A DNA stretch of 45,795 nt from an uncultured Prochlorococcus sp. (lineage in GTDB: Bacteria; Cyanobacteriota; Cyanobacteriia; PCC-6307; Cyanobiaceae): positions 1-45,795 of the forward strand of contig CACAXS010000007.1 of assembly GCA_902536545.1 (NCBI GenBank), in the 5' to 3' direction. A model generated the notes under the pieces. It ran no database searches, was not told where the DNA came from, and was given only the letters and a program-made list of their open reading frames with translations. How positions within the stretch are numbered: the first letter of the stretch is position 1; every line of letters begins with the position of its first letter. This document shows positions 19,529 through 28,984 of the stretch, piece by piece. The translations under genes were made by a program, and so were the position numbers.

Positions 19529-22360
19529 TTAATTTTTTTCATTAACGTCAGTTTTAGGTTGAAACATAAACATTGAATAAATAACATTTCGTCTCATATT
19601 AGTCATCATTTCGAGAAACATGTCATATCCTTCGTTTTTATATTCGATTAATGGATCTTTTTGACCATAACCTCTCAATCCGACTGATTCCCTCAAGGAA
19701 TCCATTGATTGAAGATGTTCTCGCCATAAATTATCGATTTGCTGCAAAATAAAAAATCTTTCAGCTTCTCTCATTAATCCTTGTCGAATCTTTTCTATTT
19801 GTGACTCCTTTAAATCATAAGCTATTCGCAACTGCTCTTGAAAATAGTTTTTTAATTCTTCTATTGACAGTAAATTAATATCATCAGATTTAAGATCATC
19901 TAATAAATATATAAATTCTTTGACTTTAGAAAGTAATTGATCAATATTCCATTCTTCAGGAGGAAGATCAGGATTAATGTAAGCATCTACAATTTCAATC
20001 ATTGTCCTTTCTCCATATCCTATTACTTGTCTTTTTAAATCAATTCCTTTCAATACTCTGAGTCTTTCGCCATAAACTGCTTTTCTTTGATTGTTCATTA
20101 CCTCGTCGTATTCAAAAACTTGTTTTCTAATATCGTAATAGTAGGTTTCAACTTTCTTTTGAGCACTTTCTAGAGACCTAGTAAGCATTCCTGACTCAAT
20201 AGGCATATCTTCATCAACCCTAAAAGCATTCATGAGATTTGCCACTCTATCACCTCCAAAAATCCTTAATAAATTATCATCTAAAGATAAAAAGAATCTT
20301 GTACTTCCAAGATCACCTTGTCTTCCTGCTCTACCTCTAAGTTGATTATCCACTCTTCGTGATTCGTGTCTCTCAGTACCTATGACATGTAAACCGCCAG
20401 CTTCTCTTACTTTTTCTTCTTCATGAATCAAAACTTTTTCATATTCATTTTTTACATCAGACAAAGATTCTCTCAAAAGCTTTATCAAATCATCATTAGT
20501 TGGTGCTTTTTCTGCAGCTGTAGCTATTCTGTCATCAAGATCCAAGACAGAAAGTTGTCTATCTCCCCAATTTTTAACAAGTTCATCAGATAAAAGAGAG
20601 AGTTTCTTTTCAATTACTTCATCTAGTTTGCAAGGGAAAAGACTTGTTGAAGAATTTGAAATGTTCTTTTTCAAATTTGAAGCAGCTTTTGTAGAAAAAC
20701 CATCCTTAGATTTAGAATTTCTTTGTTTAGGTATTGGTGGCTTATGCTCATTATCAGGCTTGACTAACAAAGGAATTAAAATTTCTTTTAATTTAAGCCT
20801 TGCCATATAGTCGCTATTACCGCCAAGAATTATATCTGTTCCCCTTCCAGCCATATTTGTCGCAATAGTGACAGCACCTGCTCTTCCTGCCTGAGCAACA
20901 ATTTCTGCCTCACGTTCAACGTTCTCTGGCTTAGCATTTAACAAATTATGTGGTATTTTTTCGGCAGATAAAAGTGAACTTAATAATTCACTTTTTTCAA
21001 CACTTGTTGTACCAACTAAAACAGGTCTACCATCTCTATGTATTTGTGCAGTTTCTTTAGCAACGGCTTTCCATTTACCAATCTCTGTCTTAAATACTTG
21101 ATCAGACCAATCTTGTCTCTTTCTTATTTGATTTGTTGGTATAACTGTTGATTCTAATTTATAAGTTTTTTCAAATTCAACCTCCTCAGTTTTTGCAGTG
21201 CCCGTCATTCCTGCTAAACCAGGATATAAAAGGAAAAAATTCTGATAAGTTATGGATGCTAATGTTTGAGTCTCAGGCTGAATTTTAAGACTCTCTTTAG
21301 CTTCTATTGCCTGATGTTGTCCATCACTCCAACGTCTTCCTGGCATTACCCTACCAGTAAATTCGTCCACTATGACAGCCTCATCGTTCTTGATAATATA
21401 ATTCACATCTTTAATAAATAATTCTTTGGCTTTTAAAGCGTTGGTTATATAATGCGCCCAAGGATCTTGAGGATTATATAAATCATTAACTCCCAAATAC
21501 TCTTCACATTTTGCAAAACCCTGATCAGTTAATATACAACTTCTCTGTTTTTCATCAACTTCATAGTCGCCTTCTGGATCAATACCATCTTTACTTAATT
21601 CTTTTGCTTTGACTAATGCCAGAGATAATTCTGCAGCTTTTTGATATTTTTCTTGAGGTCTTTCAACTTGGCCAGAAATGATAAGAGGAGTTCTTGCTTC
21701 ATCAATTAATATTGAATCAACCTCATCAATTACACAGTAATTAAATTTTCTTTGAACTATCTCACTAATATCGGTAGCCATATTATCTCTTAAATAATCA
21801 AATCCTAATTCTGAATTTGTGGCATAAGTTATATCGCAATCATAATTCTTCTTTCTCTCAAATGGATTCATATCTTGCTGAATCAAACCAACGGATAAAC
21901 CTAAAAAACGATGGACTTGTCCCATCCACTCTGCATCTCTTCTAGCTAAATAATCATTTACAGTAACAACATGAACACCTTTTCCAGTAAGAGCATTTAA
22001 ATAACAAGGTAATGTTGCAACAAGAGTTTTTCCCTCTCCAGTCTTCATTTCAGCAATTTGACACTCATTTAAAACCATCCCGCCTATTAACTGAACATCA
22101 AAATGTCTCATATCAAGAACACGTTTACTTGCTTCTCTTACAATTGCAAAGGCTTTAGGGAGAAATTCTTCTAGAAGTTCTTTTTGTTTTTTGAAATCTA
22201 ATTCTTCTGAAATATTTGATTTAAGATTTTGAGTTTCTTTTCTAAGCTCATCATCAGTCAATTGAGAAATTTCTTCTTCTAAAAAATTTATCTCTTCCAC
22301 TATTGGTTGATAGCGCTTTAACTTTCGTGTATTCGGATCTCCCAACAAAAGTTTTAGCAT
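19529..22360 (-). CDS. secA: preprotein translocase ATPase SecA
   Basis: Motor ATPase driving unfolded proteins through SecYEG. The 943-residue protein has Walker A ([13 protein letters not shown], near residue 105), a DEAD-type [17 protein letters not shown], and the second nucleotide fold with [14 protein letters not shown] and [24 protein letters not shown]. About 140 residues (roughly 514-652) separate these last two motifs, against about 37 in E. coli. The C-terminus ([13 protein letters not shown]) lacks the Cys-rich zinc tail used with SecB. Both traits fit cyanobacterial and chloroplast SecA. Translation starts at ATG 22360. Confidence 0.98.
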   Translation of the reverse strand: MLKLLLGDPNTRKLKRYQPIVEEINFLEEEISQLTDDELRKETQNLKSNISEELDFKKQKELLEEFLPKAFAIVREASKRVLDMRHFDVQLIGGMVLNECQIAEMKTGEGKTLVATLPCYLNALTGKGVHVVTVNDYLARRDAEWMGQVHRFLGLSVGLIQQDMNPFERKKNYDCDITYATNSELGFDYLRDNMATDISEIVQRKFNYCVIDEVDSILIDEARTPLIISGQVERPQEKYQKAAELSLALVKAKELSKDGIDPEGDYEVDEKQRSCILTDQGFAKCEEYLGVNDLYNPQDPWAHYITNALKAKELFIKDVNYIIKNDEAVIVDEFTGRVMPGRRWSDGQHQAIEAKESLKIQPETQTLASITYQNFFLLYPGLAGMTGTAKTEEVEFEKTYKLESTVIPTNQIRKRQDWSDQVFKTEIGKWKAVAKETAQIHRDGRPVLVGTTSVEKSELLSSLLSAEKIPHNLLNAKPENVEREAEIVAQAGRAGAVTIATNMAGRGTDIILGGNSDYMARLKLKEILIPLLVKPDNEHKPPIPKQRNSKSKDGFSTKAASNLKKNISNSSTSLFPCKLDEVIEKKLSLLSDELVKNWGDRQLSVLDLDDRIATAAEKAPTNDDLIKLLRESLSDVKNEYEKVLIHEEEKVREAGGLHVIGTERHESRRVDNQLRGRAGRQGDLGSTRFFLSLDDNLLRIFGGDRVANLMNAFRVDEDMPIESGMLTRSLESAQKKVETYYYDIRKQVFEYDEVMNNQRKAVYGERLRVLKGIDLKRQVIGYGERTMIEIVDAYINPDLPPEEWNIDQLLSKVKEFIYLLDDLKSDDINLLSIEELKNYFQEQLRIAYDLKESQIEKIRQGLMREAERFFILQQIDNLWREHLQSMDSLRESVGLRGYGQKDPLIEYKNEGYDMFLEMMTNMRRNVIYSMFMFQPKTDVNEKN

Positions 22361-22397
22361 AAGTCAAAGTCCCTAAAAAATTAATCTTATTACAAAC

Positions 22398-22403
22398 ATT
22401 ATA
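22398..22403 (-). promoter_or_regulatory. candidate -10 element of secA
   Basis: TATAAT on the minus strand, about 38 bases upstream of the secA start, would give a leader of about 30 bases. No convincing -35 element is seen at the usual distance. A TTACA-containing stretch overlaps it but does not match the two-repeat HLR1 site of RpaB well. Confidence 0.35.
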
Positions 22404-22532
22404 AATTAGTGCGTTACAACAGAATGAAGAAAACTACTATCTCTTTATTTTATAGAAACTATCGATTAAGGTATTTAGATTGAAGTCACAAAATAACCTA
22501 GCTGACATCACTTTTAAAAATCTTTTTAATAA

Positions 22533-22988
22533 ATGAAAGAAATATCTCTAATCAAACATGCCAAAGGAGCTTTAGGGTTAAGGGTTTTTGGATTAGGTCC
22601 TAATCTGAAACCAACAAATGGATTAATTAAACTACAAAAATTATTAGATACCAATGCTTTCTGGGCAAAAAATAGAACAATTAATGATCTCAAAAAATGT
22701 CTTGCTAACAGTGATGTCGTAATAAGTCTTTGGGTTGGTAAGGAGATAGTTGGTTTTGGTAGAGCTTTAACCGATGGGATTTACCGCGGAGTGCTTTGGG
22801 ATATTGTTATAGATCAAAATCACCAAGGCAAAGGTTTTGGCACATTAATTGTAAAAAATCTTTTATCTTCTAAAAAAATTAAAAATACAAAAAAATTATA
22901 TTTAATGACAACAAATAAACAATTATTTTATTCTCAATTGGATTTTAAAGAAGTTACTTCTCAAAATTTATTGATTCGTGAAATATAA
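22533..22988 (+). CDS. GNAT-family N-acetyltransferase (Ycf52-like)
   Basis: A 151-residue single-domain acetyltransferase. The acetyl-CoA pyrophosphate loop is DQNHQGKGFGTLIVKNLL (about residues 97-114), preceded by beta strands LWVGKEIVGFGRALTDG and RGVLWDIVI. The pattern resembles the plastid/cyanobacterial Ycf52 group, some of which are reported to acetylate serotonin or lysine residues in proteins; the substrate here is unknown. It is divergent from secA with a 172-base gap and converges on the NTF2-like gene. Confidence 0.85.
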   Translation: MKEISLIKHAKGALGLRVFGLGPNLKPTNGLIKLQKLLDTNAFWAKNRTINDLKKCLANSDVVISLWVGKEIVGFGRALTDGIYRGVLWDIVIDQNHQGKGFGTLIVKNLLSSKKIKNTKKLYLMTTNKQLFYSQLDFKEVTSQNLLIREI

Positions 22989-23015
22989 AGCACACTTTTA
23001 ATAAAGAAAACTAAA

Positions 23016-23447
23016 TTAAGATACAAATTTACTATAAAGCCATCTTATAAAAGGTCCTAAAATAGGAACTGGTCCAAAAGTTGGGCCGCAAAAATCAAAG
23101 TAATCTCTGTGCTCTTTAATTAATCCATTTTCACCAAATAATAAACGAGTAGTTCCAGGATAAATAAATTCTTTACCCATAATTTTCAAACCCATTGTCC
23201 ATTCAACAAATCCATAATCACCAGTTATGGAAATTGCATGAGTTTCTAAAAAAACATCATCACATCTCTTAACTAGCTTTTCTTGAGCTTTAACATAAGA
23301 ATCTAAGCCCTCTGTTTCCTGAGTTGGGTCTGTAAAAATAACATTCTCATTATAAAATTCAGCCCATTTTTGTTTTGTTGGCGCATCCGTACCATAAGGT
23401 TTAGTAAATAATCCCTTTAAATCCTCAATTGAAATTACTCTTGTCAT
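23016..23447 (-). CDS. NTF2/SnoaL-like domain protein, unknown function
   Basis: A 143-residue protein with a single cone-shaped NTF2-like domain. It has the pattern WAEFYNENVIFTDPTQETEG, then VEWTMGLKIMGKEFIYPGTTRLLF and the HRDYFDF strand, all typical of SnoaL-like proteins that bind small hydrophobic ligands. The C-terminal GPFIRWLYSKFVS may lie against the membrane. The gene is 44 bases downstream of tRNA-Gly on the same strand. No enzyme activity can be assigned. Confidence 0.8.
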   Translation of the reverse strand: MTRVISIEDLKGLFTKPYGTDAPTKQKWAEFYNENVIFTDPTQETEGLDSYVKAQEKLVKRCDDVFLETHAISITGDYGFVEWTMGLKIMGKEFIYPGTTRLLFGENGLIKEHRDYFDFCGPTFGPVPILGPFIRWLYSKFVS

Positions 23448-23491
23448 TACGAAAATATATTAGTGTTATTTTAAAAGATACAAATATTAAA

Positions 23492-23563
23492 AGCGGATGA
23501 AGAGATTCGAACTCTCGACATTCTCCTTGGCAAGGAGATGCTCTACCACTGAGCTACATCCGC
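23492..23563 (-). tRNA. tRNA-Gly (GCC)
   Basis: A full cloverleaf can be drawn on the minus strand. The acceptor stem is GCGGATG pairing with CATCCGC, the D arm contains AGCTCAGTGGTAGAGC, the anticodon stem TCTCC/GGAGA closes loop TTGCCAA with anticodon GCC, and the T arm contains GTTCGAATC. The CCA end is not encoded. The length of 72 bases includes the discriminator base T. Confidence 0.97.
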
Positions 23564-23623
23564 GTAACTTTTTTATTTTATCTCAAAGAAGGGATCAATG
23601 ATAGAAATAATTAAATTTTTCAA

Positions 23624-24100
23624 TTAATTTAAATTTTTAATTAAGGTTCCCATCTCAATTGCTTGTAAAGCATAATTCCAACCCAGATTATTTTTAATCC
23701 CTGCTCTTTCAAGAGCCTGCTGCATAGTATCAGTAGTTAAAACTCCAAAAATTATTGGAATATTATTTTCATTTGAAACTTGTGAAATACCTTTGCTTGC
23801 CTCAGATATAACTACATCATAGTGGGAAGTTTCACCACGGATTACGGCCCCAAGAGCAATTACAACGTCATAACTCTTTTTTTTCATGAGGGTTTTAGCT
23901 GCGATTGGTAATTCGAATGAACCAGGCACCCAAACTATATCAACTTGATTGCTTAATTCAGAAGTATCTAAACCATGTCTTTTTAAACAATCAAGACAAC
24001 CAGATAAAATTTTATTTGTAATTAAATCATTAAATCTTGCTATTACAATGCCAACTTTTAGAGTAGATGCATTAGTAAAAGAACCCTCAAAAATAGTCAT
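23624..24100 (-). CDS. ribH: 6,7-dimethyl-8-ribityllumazine synthase
   Basis: Condenses the ribityl pyrimidine with dihydroxybutanone phosphate in riboflavin synthesis. The 158-residue protein has the phosphate-binding and catalytic motif [14 protein letters not shown] (His of HYD is the general base), plus [10 protein letters not shown] at the start and [14 protein letters not shown] in the middle. Size fits the icosahedral or pentameric family members. It lies 49 bases downstream of psbZ on the same strand, a linkage that I recall from other picocyanobacteria. Confidence 0.96.
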   Translation of the reverse strand: MTIFEGSFTNASTLKVGIVIARFNDLITNKILSGCLDCLKRHGLDTSELSNQVDIVWVPGSFELPIAAKTLMKKKSYDVVIALGAVIRGETSHYDVVISEASKGISQVSNENNIPIIFGVLTTDTMQQALERAGIKNNLGWNYALQAIEMGTLIKNLN

Positions 24101-24149
24101 TTAATTATACTTCGATATATTAATAGACTCTCACGAAAAGGTATTAAGT

Positions 24150-24347
24150 TCAAACTAATGAAGAAACTATCCCTGTAACAAAAACCAAAACAACCCAAAC
24201 AGCAGCAATAGAATAAATTTTTCTCCTACTTTCTCGCTGTCCTTCCTCAGTAGAAGGTTGAGTTACATATAAAACAGGTACTCCAACTACAGCAATTAAA
24301 GAAGCAAATAATAGAGCATTTACGAAGAAAAAGTTAACAGCCTGCAT
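24150..24347 (-). CDS. psbZ: photosystem II protein PsbZ
   Basis: A 65-residue protein with two membrane helices (about residues 5-27 and 43-63). It contains the PsbZ signature VVGVPVLYVTQPS and the second-helix stretch VWVVLVFVTGIVSS. PsbZ (Ycf9) stabilises the outer face of the photosystem II core and its antenna contacts. The charged loop EEGQRESRRK is slightly longer than in the freshwater proteins. The gene is divergent from mutS and is followed by ribH. Confidence 0.9.
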   Translation of the reverse strand: MQAVNFFFVNALLFASLIAVVGVPVLYVTQPSTEEGQRESRRKIYSIAAVWVVLVFVTGIVSSLV

Positions 24348-24370
24348 AATTCAGTCTTAGGTTTCAAATT

Positions 24371-24376
24371 ATTATA
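24371..24376 (-). promoter_or_regulatory. candidate -10 element of psbZ
   Basis: A perfect TATAAT on the minus strand lies 24 bases upstream of the psbZ start codon and would give a leader of about 17 bases. No clear -35 box is present, as is common for picocyanobacterial promoters. Confidence 0.45.
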
Positions 24377-24443
24377 AGTACTATGATCTCATGAAAATGA
24401 TAATTTTTTGAGAAAATTTACATACTTTAGCCACTTTAAATGC

Positions 24444-24455
24444 AAAAAAAAAAAA
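24444..24455 (+). repeat. 12-base poly-A tract in the mutS leader
   Basis: Twelve A residues lie 33 bases upstream of the mutS start. They are inside a possible 11-codon leader frame (ATG 24440 to TAG 24475) that reads [11 protein letters not shown]. The frame ends 13 bases before mutS. It may be chance in A-rich sequence. Confidence 0.6.
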
Positions 24456-24488
24456 TCTACCTAATATCTATTTAGTAATCAAAAAAGT

Positions 24489-27230
24489 ATGCAAGAAGAT
24501 ACGATAATTCAAAAGAATTTATTTGCGATTGGTAATGAAAATAATGAGCAAAAAGAAATAACAAAAATTCAAGAGGATGTATCTTGGGAAAATTTAAAAA
24601 AAGAATCGCAAAAAAGACCTAGACAAAGAAAAAATTCAACTAATTTAATAAATAATTTCAAAACAGATTTAATCTCAAATAACAAAAATGTTTGCATCAA
24701 TGAAGAATCTTATAGCTATAAAACAGTTTCAAAAATAAAATTGACTCCTGTAATGAAGCATTATGTAACTCTAAAAGAGGAAAATAAAGATAGGTTATTA
24801 CTTTATAGATTAGGAGATTTTTTTGAATGTTTTTTTGAGGACGCTGTATTAATATCTAATCTTTTAGAAATAACGCTTACCAGTAAAGATGCTGGCAAAG
24901 AGATTGGTAAGATCCCAATGGCAGGGGTTCCCTATCATGCAATGGAGAGATACTGTGCTGATTTAATTAAAAAAAATTATTCTGTGGTTATATGCGATCA
25001 ATTAGAAAAAAGTTCTGGAAATTATGGGACTCCAATTAAAAGAGGAATAACAAGAATAATTACTCCTGGAACTGTTATTGAAGAGGGGATGTTGATAGCA
25101 AAGAAAAATAATTGGATTACTGCTATTTACTTATCAGAAGAAAACTCAGATGAATCTTATAAATGGGGTATATCAAAAGCTGATGTAAGCACAGGAGAAT
25201 TAATAACTTTAGAAGGTCAATCTCTTTCAAAACTATTTGATGAAATTATTAAATTAGATTCTTCAGAAATCATTGTAGGAAGCATTGAAGTAAGAAATTT
25301 ATTAATTAAAGGAAATAGTCAAATTACATACACTGTTTCGCAAGAGACTAATTTTGGCATTAATGAAGCAAATTTTCTTATAAAAAAATATTTTCAAATT
25401 GCAAACCTAGAAGGAATAGGACTTAAAAATTTAAACAATGCGACTAGATCACTTGGAGGTTTATTAAATTATTTAGAAAAAATTAATCCTTCAAATTTAG
25501 ATAAAGATTCTTCTGTAAAAATCTCATTAGACTTTCCACAAATTCAATTTGGTCACAACAAATTAATTATTGATTATCAAACTCAAAAAAACTTAGAAAT
25601 CAAAAATACACAACGAGAAAGCAATTATGTAGGTTCGCTGCTATGGAGTATTGATAGAACTTATACTTGCATGGGTGCAAGGTGTTTAAGAAGGTGGATA
25701 GATTCACCACTATTAAACGTTAATAAAATTTATAAAAGACAAAATATAATTTCAAACTTTATTGAAAGTAAACAATTACGTATAGATACCCAAAATTTAC
25801 TTAGAGCAATGGGGGATTTAGAAAGACTTGCAGGTAGAGCTTGTGCAGGTCATGCAAGTCCTAGAGACTTAATTGCAATAGCTGAAGGTTTAAAAAAATT
25901 GCCTAGACTAAAATCCATAATTAAATTATTTAAATATGATCTCCCAGATTGGACTGATCAATTAAAAAATATTGATGAAGGACTCTTAGTATTAGCGGAT
26001 ACTATAAGTTTTAAACTAATAGAAAATCCTCCTCTAAATATTAGTGAAGGAGGCATGATCCACGACGGTGTTGACGATATATTAGATGGTTTACGCAATT
26101 TAATGGATGATTACTCCGAGTGGCTAAATAAAGAAGAATTAAAAGAAAGGAAAATTAGCAAAATTTCAAACCTAAAAATTCAATTTCATAAAAATTTTGG
26201 GTACTACATTTCTATAAATAAGTCAAAAGTTAATTTAGCTCCACAACATTGGATCAAAAGGCAAACACTTACTAATGAAGAAAGATATATCACTTCAGAA
26301 ATTAAAAATAAAGAAAATAAGATTTTCCAAATAAAAAGTAGAGCTTCATCAAGAGAATATGAAATTTTCTGCGAATTAAGAAAGATAGTTGCTGAAAAAA
26401 CAAAACAAATAAGATCAATCGCAAAATCCATAGCATCTCTTGATGCATTGCTTGGTTTATCAATTACTTCAATAGAAAACAATTTTATAAAACCATCATT
26501 AATAACCATAAATGATTCAATGACAAAAAAAAATACAAAAATTATCGCAGGAAGGAATCCAATTGTAGAGCAATTGTTAAATGATAAAAATTTTATAGCA
26601 AACGATATCTCTTTTGATGATAATCAGAAACTAATTATACTAACCGGTCCCAATGCAAGTGGAAAAAGTTGCTTTATAAGACAACTTGGTTTAATACAAA
26701 TTCTCGCACAAATTGGTAGCTTTGTTCCTGCTAATAATGCTGAAATCAAGATTGCAGATAGGATTTTCACAAGAATTGGGGCGGTTGATGATCAATCATC
26801 TGGACAATCAACATTTATGGTAGAAATGTCTGAAACCGCATCAATTCTTAATCAGGCAACTTCTAGCTCACTAGTTTTACTTGATGAGATAGGTAGAGGG
26901 ACATCTACTTTTGATGGACTTTCAATAGCTTGGTCAGTAAGTGAATATCTTGCAAAAAAAATTCAATGTAATACTATTTTTGCTACGCACTATCATGAGC
27001 TGAATTATTTAAAAAATTCAAATAAGAATATACAAAATTTTCAAGTTTTAGTAGAACAGAATAATGATCAGCTAATTTTTAGTCATAGGATTGTAAAAGG
27101 TGGCTCAAACAAAAGCTACGGTATAGAAGCAGCTAAATTAGCAGGAGTTCCAAAAGAAGTTATAGAAAAAGCAAAATCAGTTTTAAATTCTTTAGAAGAA
27201 AATAATAAATTAAATTATGATAATGAGTAG
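24489..27230 (+). CDS. mutS: DNA mismatch repair protein MutS
   Basis: Recognises mispairs and small loops in DNA. The 913-residue protein has the mismatch-reading motif GDFFECF in domain I, a lever and clamp middle, and the ATPase domain with Walker [14 protein letters not shown], Walker [17 protein letters not shown] and ATHYHEL. Two oddities stand out. There are about 75 extra residues before domain I, which include QKNLF at residues 8-12, a beta-clamp-type motif. The protein also ends about 20 residues after the last ATPase helix, so the C-terminal tetramer domain and clamp motif of E. coli MutS are missing. It is divergent from psbZ. Confidence 0.97.
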   Translation: MQEDTIIQKNLFAIGNENNEQKEITKIQEDVSWENLKKESQKRPRQRKNSTNLINNFKTDLISNNKNVCINEESYSYKTVSKIKLTPVMKHYVTLKEENKDRLLLYRLGDFFECFFEDAVLISNLLEITLTSKDAGKEIGKIPMAGVPYHAMERYCADLIKKNYSVVICDQLEKSSGNYGTPIKRGITRIITPGTVIEEGMLIAKKNNWITAIYLSEENSDESYKWGISKADVSTGELITLEGQSLSKLFDEIIKLDSSEIIVGSIEVRNLLIKGNSQITYTVSQETNFGINEANFLIKKYFQIANLEGIGLKNLNNATRSLGGLLNYLEKINPSNLDKDSSVKISLDFPQIQFGHNKLIIDYQTQKNLEIKNTQRESNYVGSLLWSIDRTYTCMGARCLRRWIDSPLLNVNKIYKRQNIISNFIESKQLRIDTQNLLRAMGDLERLAGRACAGHASPRDLIAIAEGLKKLPRLKSIIKLFKYDLPDWTDQLKNIDEGLLVLADTISFKLIENPPLNISEGGMIHDGVDDILDGLRNLMDDYSEWLNKEELKERKISKISNLKIQFHKNFGYYISINKSKVNLAPQHWIKRQTLTNEERYITSEIKNKENKIFQIKSRASSREYEIFCELRKIVAEKTKQIRSIAKSIASLDALLGLSITSIENNFIKPSLITINDSMTKKNTKIIAGRNPIVEQLLNDKNFIANDISFDDNQKLIILTGPNASGKSCFIRQLGLIQILAQIGSFVPANNAEIKIADRIFTRIGAVDDQSSGQSTFMVEMSETASILNQATSSSLVLLDEIGRGTSTFDGLSIAWSVSEYLAKKIQCNTIFATHYHELNYLKNSNKNIQNFQVLVEQNNDQLIFSHRIVKGGSNKSYGIEAAKLAGVPKEVIEKAKSVLNSLEENNKLNYDNE

Positions 27231-27260
27231 ATTTTTGATATTTTATAAGATAAATATTTT

Positions 27261-27884
27261 TTAAATAGTTTCCCTCAGCAAGGCGTTAACAGCAGCAGCT
27301 GCCATTGCAGCACCTCCTCTAGTTGAATTCAAAACAATTCTGGGAAGATCGGTAGAAATCAGTTTATTTTTGCTTTTCTCCACTCCAATAAATCCAACGG
27401 GCATTCCGATGATTAAACTAGGCAAATCTTTTGAGTTTTCTAAAATATCAATTAAATAAGTTAAAGCTGTAGGCGAACTGCCAATAACTACAATGGGTGA
27501 TTTGCTTCCATAATTTATAGCAGATAACTCCTTCCAACCTTCACTTAAGCCATATGCAGTTTTAGTTAGTTTTGTATAATTATTTTTTCCATGCCACATT
27601 CTAGCCGCGAATACTTTATTCCTAGTGGTATTCTCAGCCATAGATTTTATGGCTGCAGCAGCCATATCGGTATCAGTTAAAATCGGAGCACCATTTTTAA
27701 GTGCCTGAAGCCCCTTTTGGCAAGCACCTTCACTAAAATCAACAAGACTTTGAATTGAAAAATCTCCTGAAGTATGGACTAATCTCTCTAAAACCTTTTT
27801 TTCCAAATAATTTAGATTATTGGGTCCTAAATGAGATCTTATGAAACTGATGCTTTCCAAAAAAATTGGATGATCTATTACCAT
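27261..27884 (-). CDS. cobH: precorrin-8X methylmutase
   Basis: Moves a methyl group from C11 to C12 of the corrin ring to give hydrogenobyrinate (or the cobalt form), in the synthesis of pseudocobalamin. The 207-residue protein has the catalytic-site region LVHTSGDFSIQSLVDFS, the GAPILTDTDMAAAAIK segment and a Gly-rich C-terminal GMPVGFIGVEKSKN. The acid name is CbiC in the anaerobic route; the sequence alone does not separate them. It is divergent from holA with a 59-base gap and converges on mutS. Confidence 0.95.
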   Translation of the reverse strand: MVIDHPIFLESISFIRSHLGPNNLNYLEKKVLERLVHTSGDFSIQSLVDFSEGACQKGLQALKNGAPILTDTDMAAAAIKSMAENTTRNKVFAARMWHGKNNYTKLTKTAYGLSEGWKELSAINYGSKSPIVVIGSSPTALTYLIDILENSKDLPSLIIGMPVGFIGVEKSKNKLISTDLPRIVLNSTRGGAAMAAAAVNALLRETI

Positions 27885-27943
27885 TAAATTAAATTTGTGT
27901 TAGAAGTAATCATAGTTAATATATGATTTTTTATTGAGCAATT

Positions 27944-28945
27944 ATGCCAATACAAATATTATGGGGTAATGATCTAAATGCTCAAAATACATTTATTCAA
28001 AAATTAATTGATAAAGAAGTATCCAAAGAATGGAAAGAAATAAATGTAACTAATTTAAATGGAGATGATGATGCTCAAGTCAATAAAGCTTTTGATGAAG
28101 TTCTTACACCTCCTTTTGGGAATGGATACAGAATAGTTACATTGAAAAATAATCCAATTTTTACTTCGAAAAATGAGGATCTAAGAAATAAATTTGAAAA
28201 AATTCATGACAATATACCTCAAAATACTTATTTGATTTTACAAAATACAAAAAAACCAGACTCAAGACTTAAGAGTACTAAATTTTTACAAAAACTTATC
28301 AAAAATAATTTAGCCAATGAAAAATCATTTTCTTTACCAGAAATCTGGGACTATGAAGGACAAAAAAGATTTTTAGAGGATGCAGCAAATGAAATGAATA
28401 TCAAAATTGATAAAAATGCAGCTGATTTAATTATTGATTCTGTTGGGAACGATAGCTTTAAACTCATAAATGAATTAGCCAAAGCAAAAACATACCTTTC
28501 TGCAATATCAAGTTATTCGAATTCAAAACTTTTTCTTAAAAGTAATGATGTAAAAAAAATATTTAGTGATAATCAATCCAACATTTTCAAAATCATTGAT
28601 CTTCTCTTACAAAAAAATATTAATGAAAGCCTCATTGAAATAAATTATTTCTTGCTTAAAGGAGAACCTGCCCTAAGACTAAATGCAGGTTTAATTAGCC
28701 AAATAAGAATTCATACCATTATAAAATTAGCAGTTAATTTAGGAAACGATAATGCAGAAAAGATTTGTAATCTTGCAGGCATTTCTAATCCAAAAAGAAT
28801 TTTTTTTATTCGAAAAAAAGTCAAAAATGTATCTCAAGAATATTTAATTAATTTAATGAGTAACTTATTAGATATTGAATCGTTGCTAAAACAAGGTAAT
28901 AATCCGATTCATGTTTTCACAGAGAAATTAATTAACTTAAGTTAA
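27944..28945 (+). CDS. holA: DNA polymerase III delta subunit
   Basis: The clamp-loader subunit that opens the beta ring. The 333-residue protein has the HolA pattern: N-terminal IQILWGNDLNAQNTFI, an AAA-like fold without a working Walker A, and the C-terminal collar helices (ISQIRIHTIIKLAV and LLDIESLLKQGNNPI). Sequence conservation in this family is low, and identification rests on length, order of elements and the ending. It is followed by lysC after 39 bases. Confidence 0.88.
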   Translation: MPIQILWGNDLNAQNTFIQKLIDKEVSKEWKEINVTNLNGDDDAQVNKAFDEVLTPPFGNGYRIVTLKNNPIFTSKNEDLRNKFEKIHDNIPQNTYLILQNTKKPDSRLKSTKFLQKLIKNNLANEKSFSLPEIWDYEGQKRFLEDAANEMNIKIDKNAADLIIDSVGNDSFKLINELAKAKTYLSAISSYSNSKLFLKSNDVKKIFSDNQSNIFKIIDLLLQKNINESLIEINYFLLKGEPALRLNAGLISQIRIHTIIKLAVNLGNDNAEKICNLAGISNPKRIFFIRKKVKNVSQEYLINLMSNLLDIESLLKQGNNPIHVFTEKLINLS

Positions 28946-28984
28946 TCAGATTATAAGTTTAAGAATTTACATTATGATTTAAAT

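Noticed and set aside
22386-22406. HLR1 (RpaB) site in front of secA
   Set aside because: Only one TTACA is clear; the second repeat at the required spacing has two mismatches.
24510-24524. QKNLF of MutS as random match only
   Set aside because: Kept as a finding instead, because it coincides with loss of the C-terminal clamp motif; still, a five-residue match alone is weak evidence.
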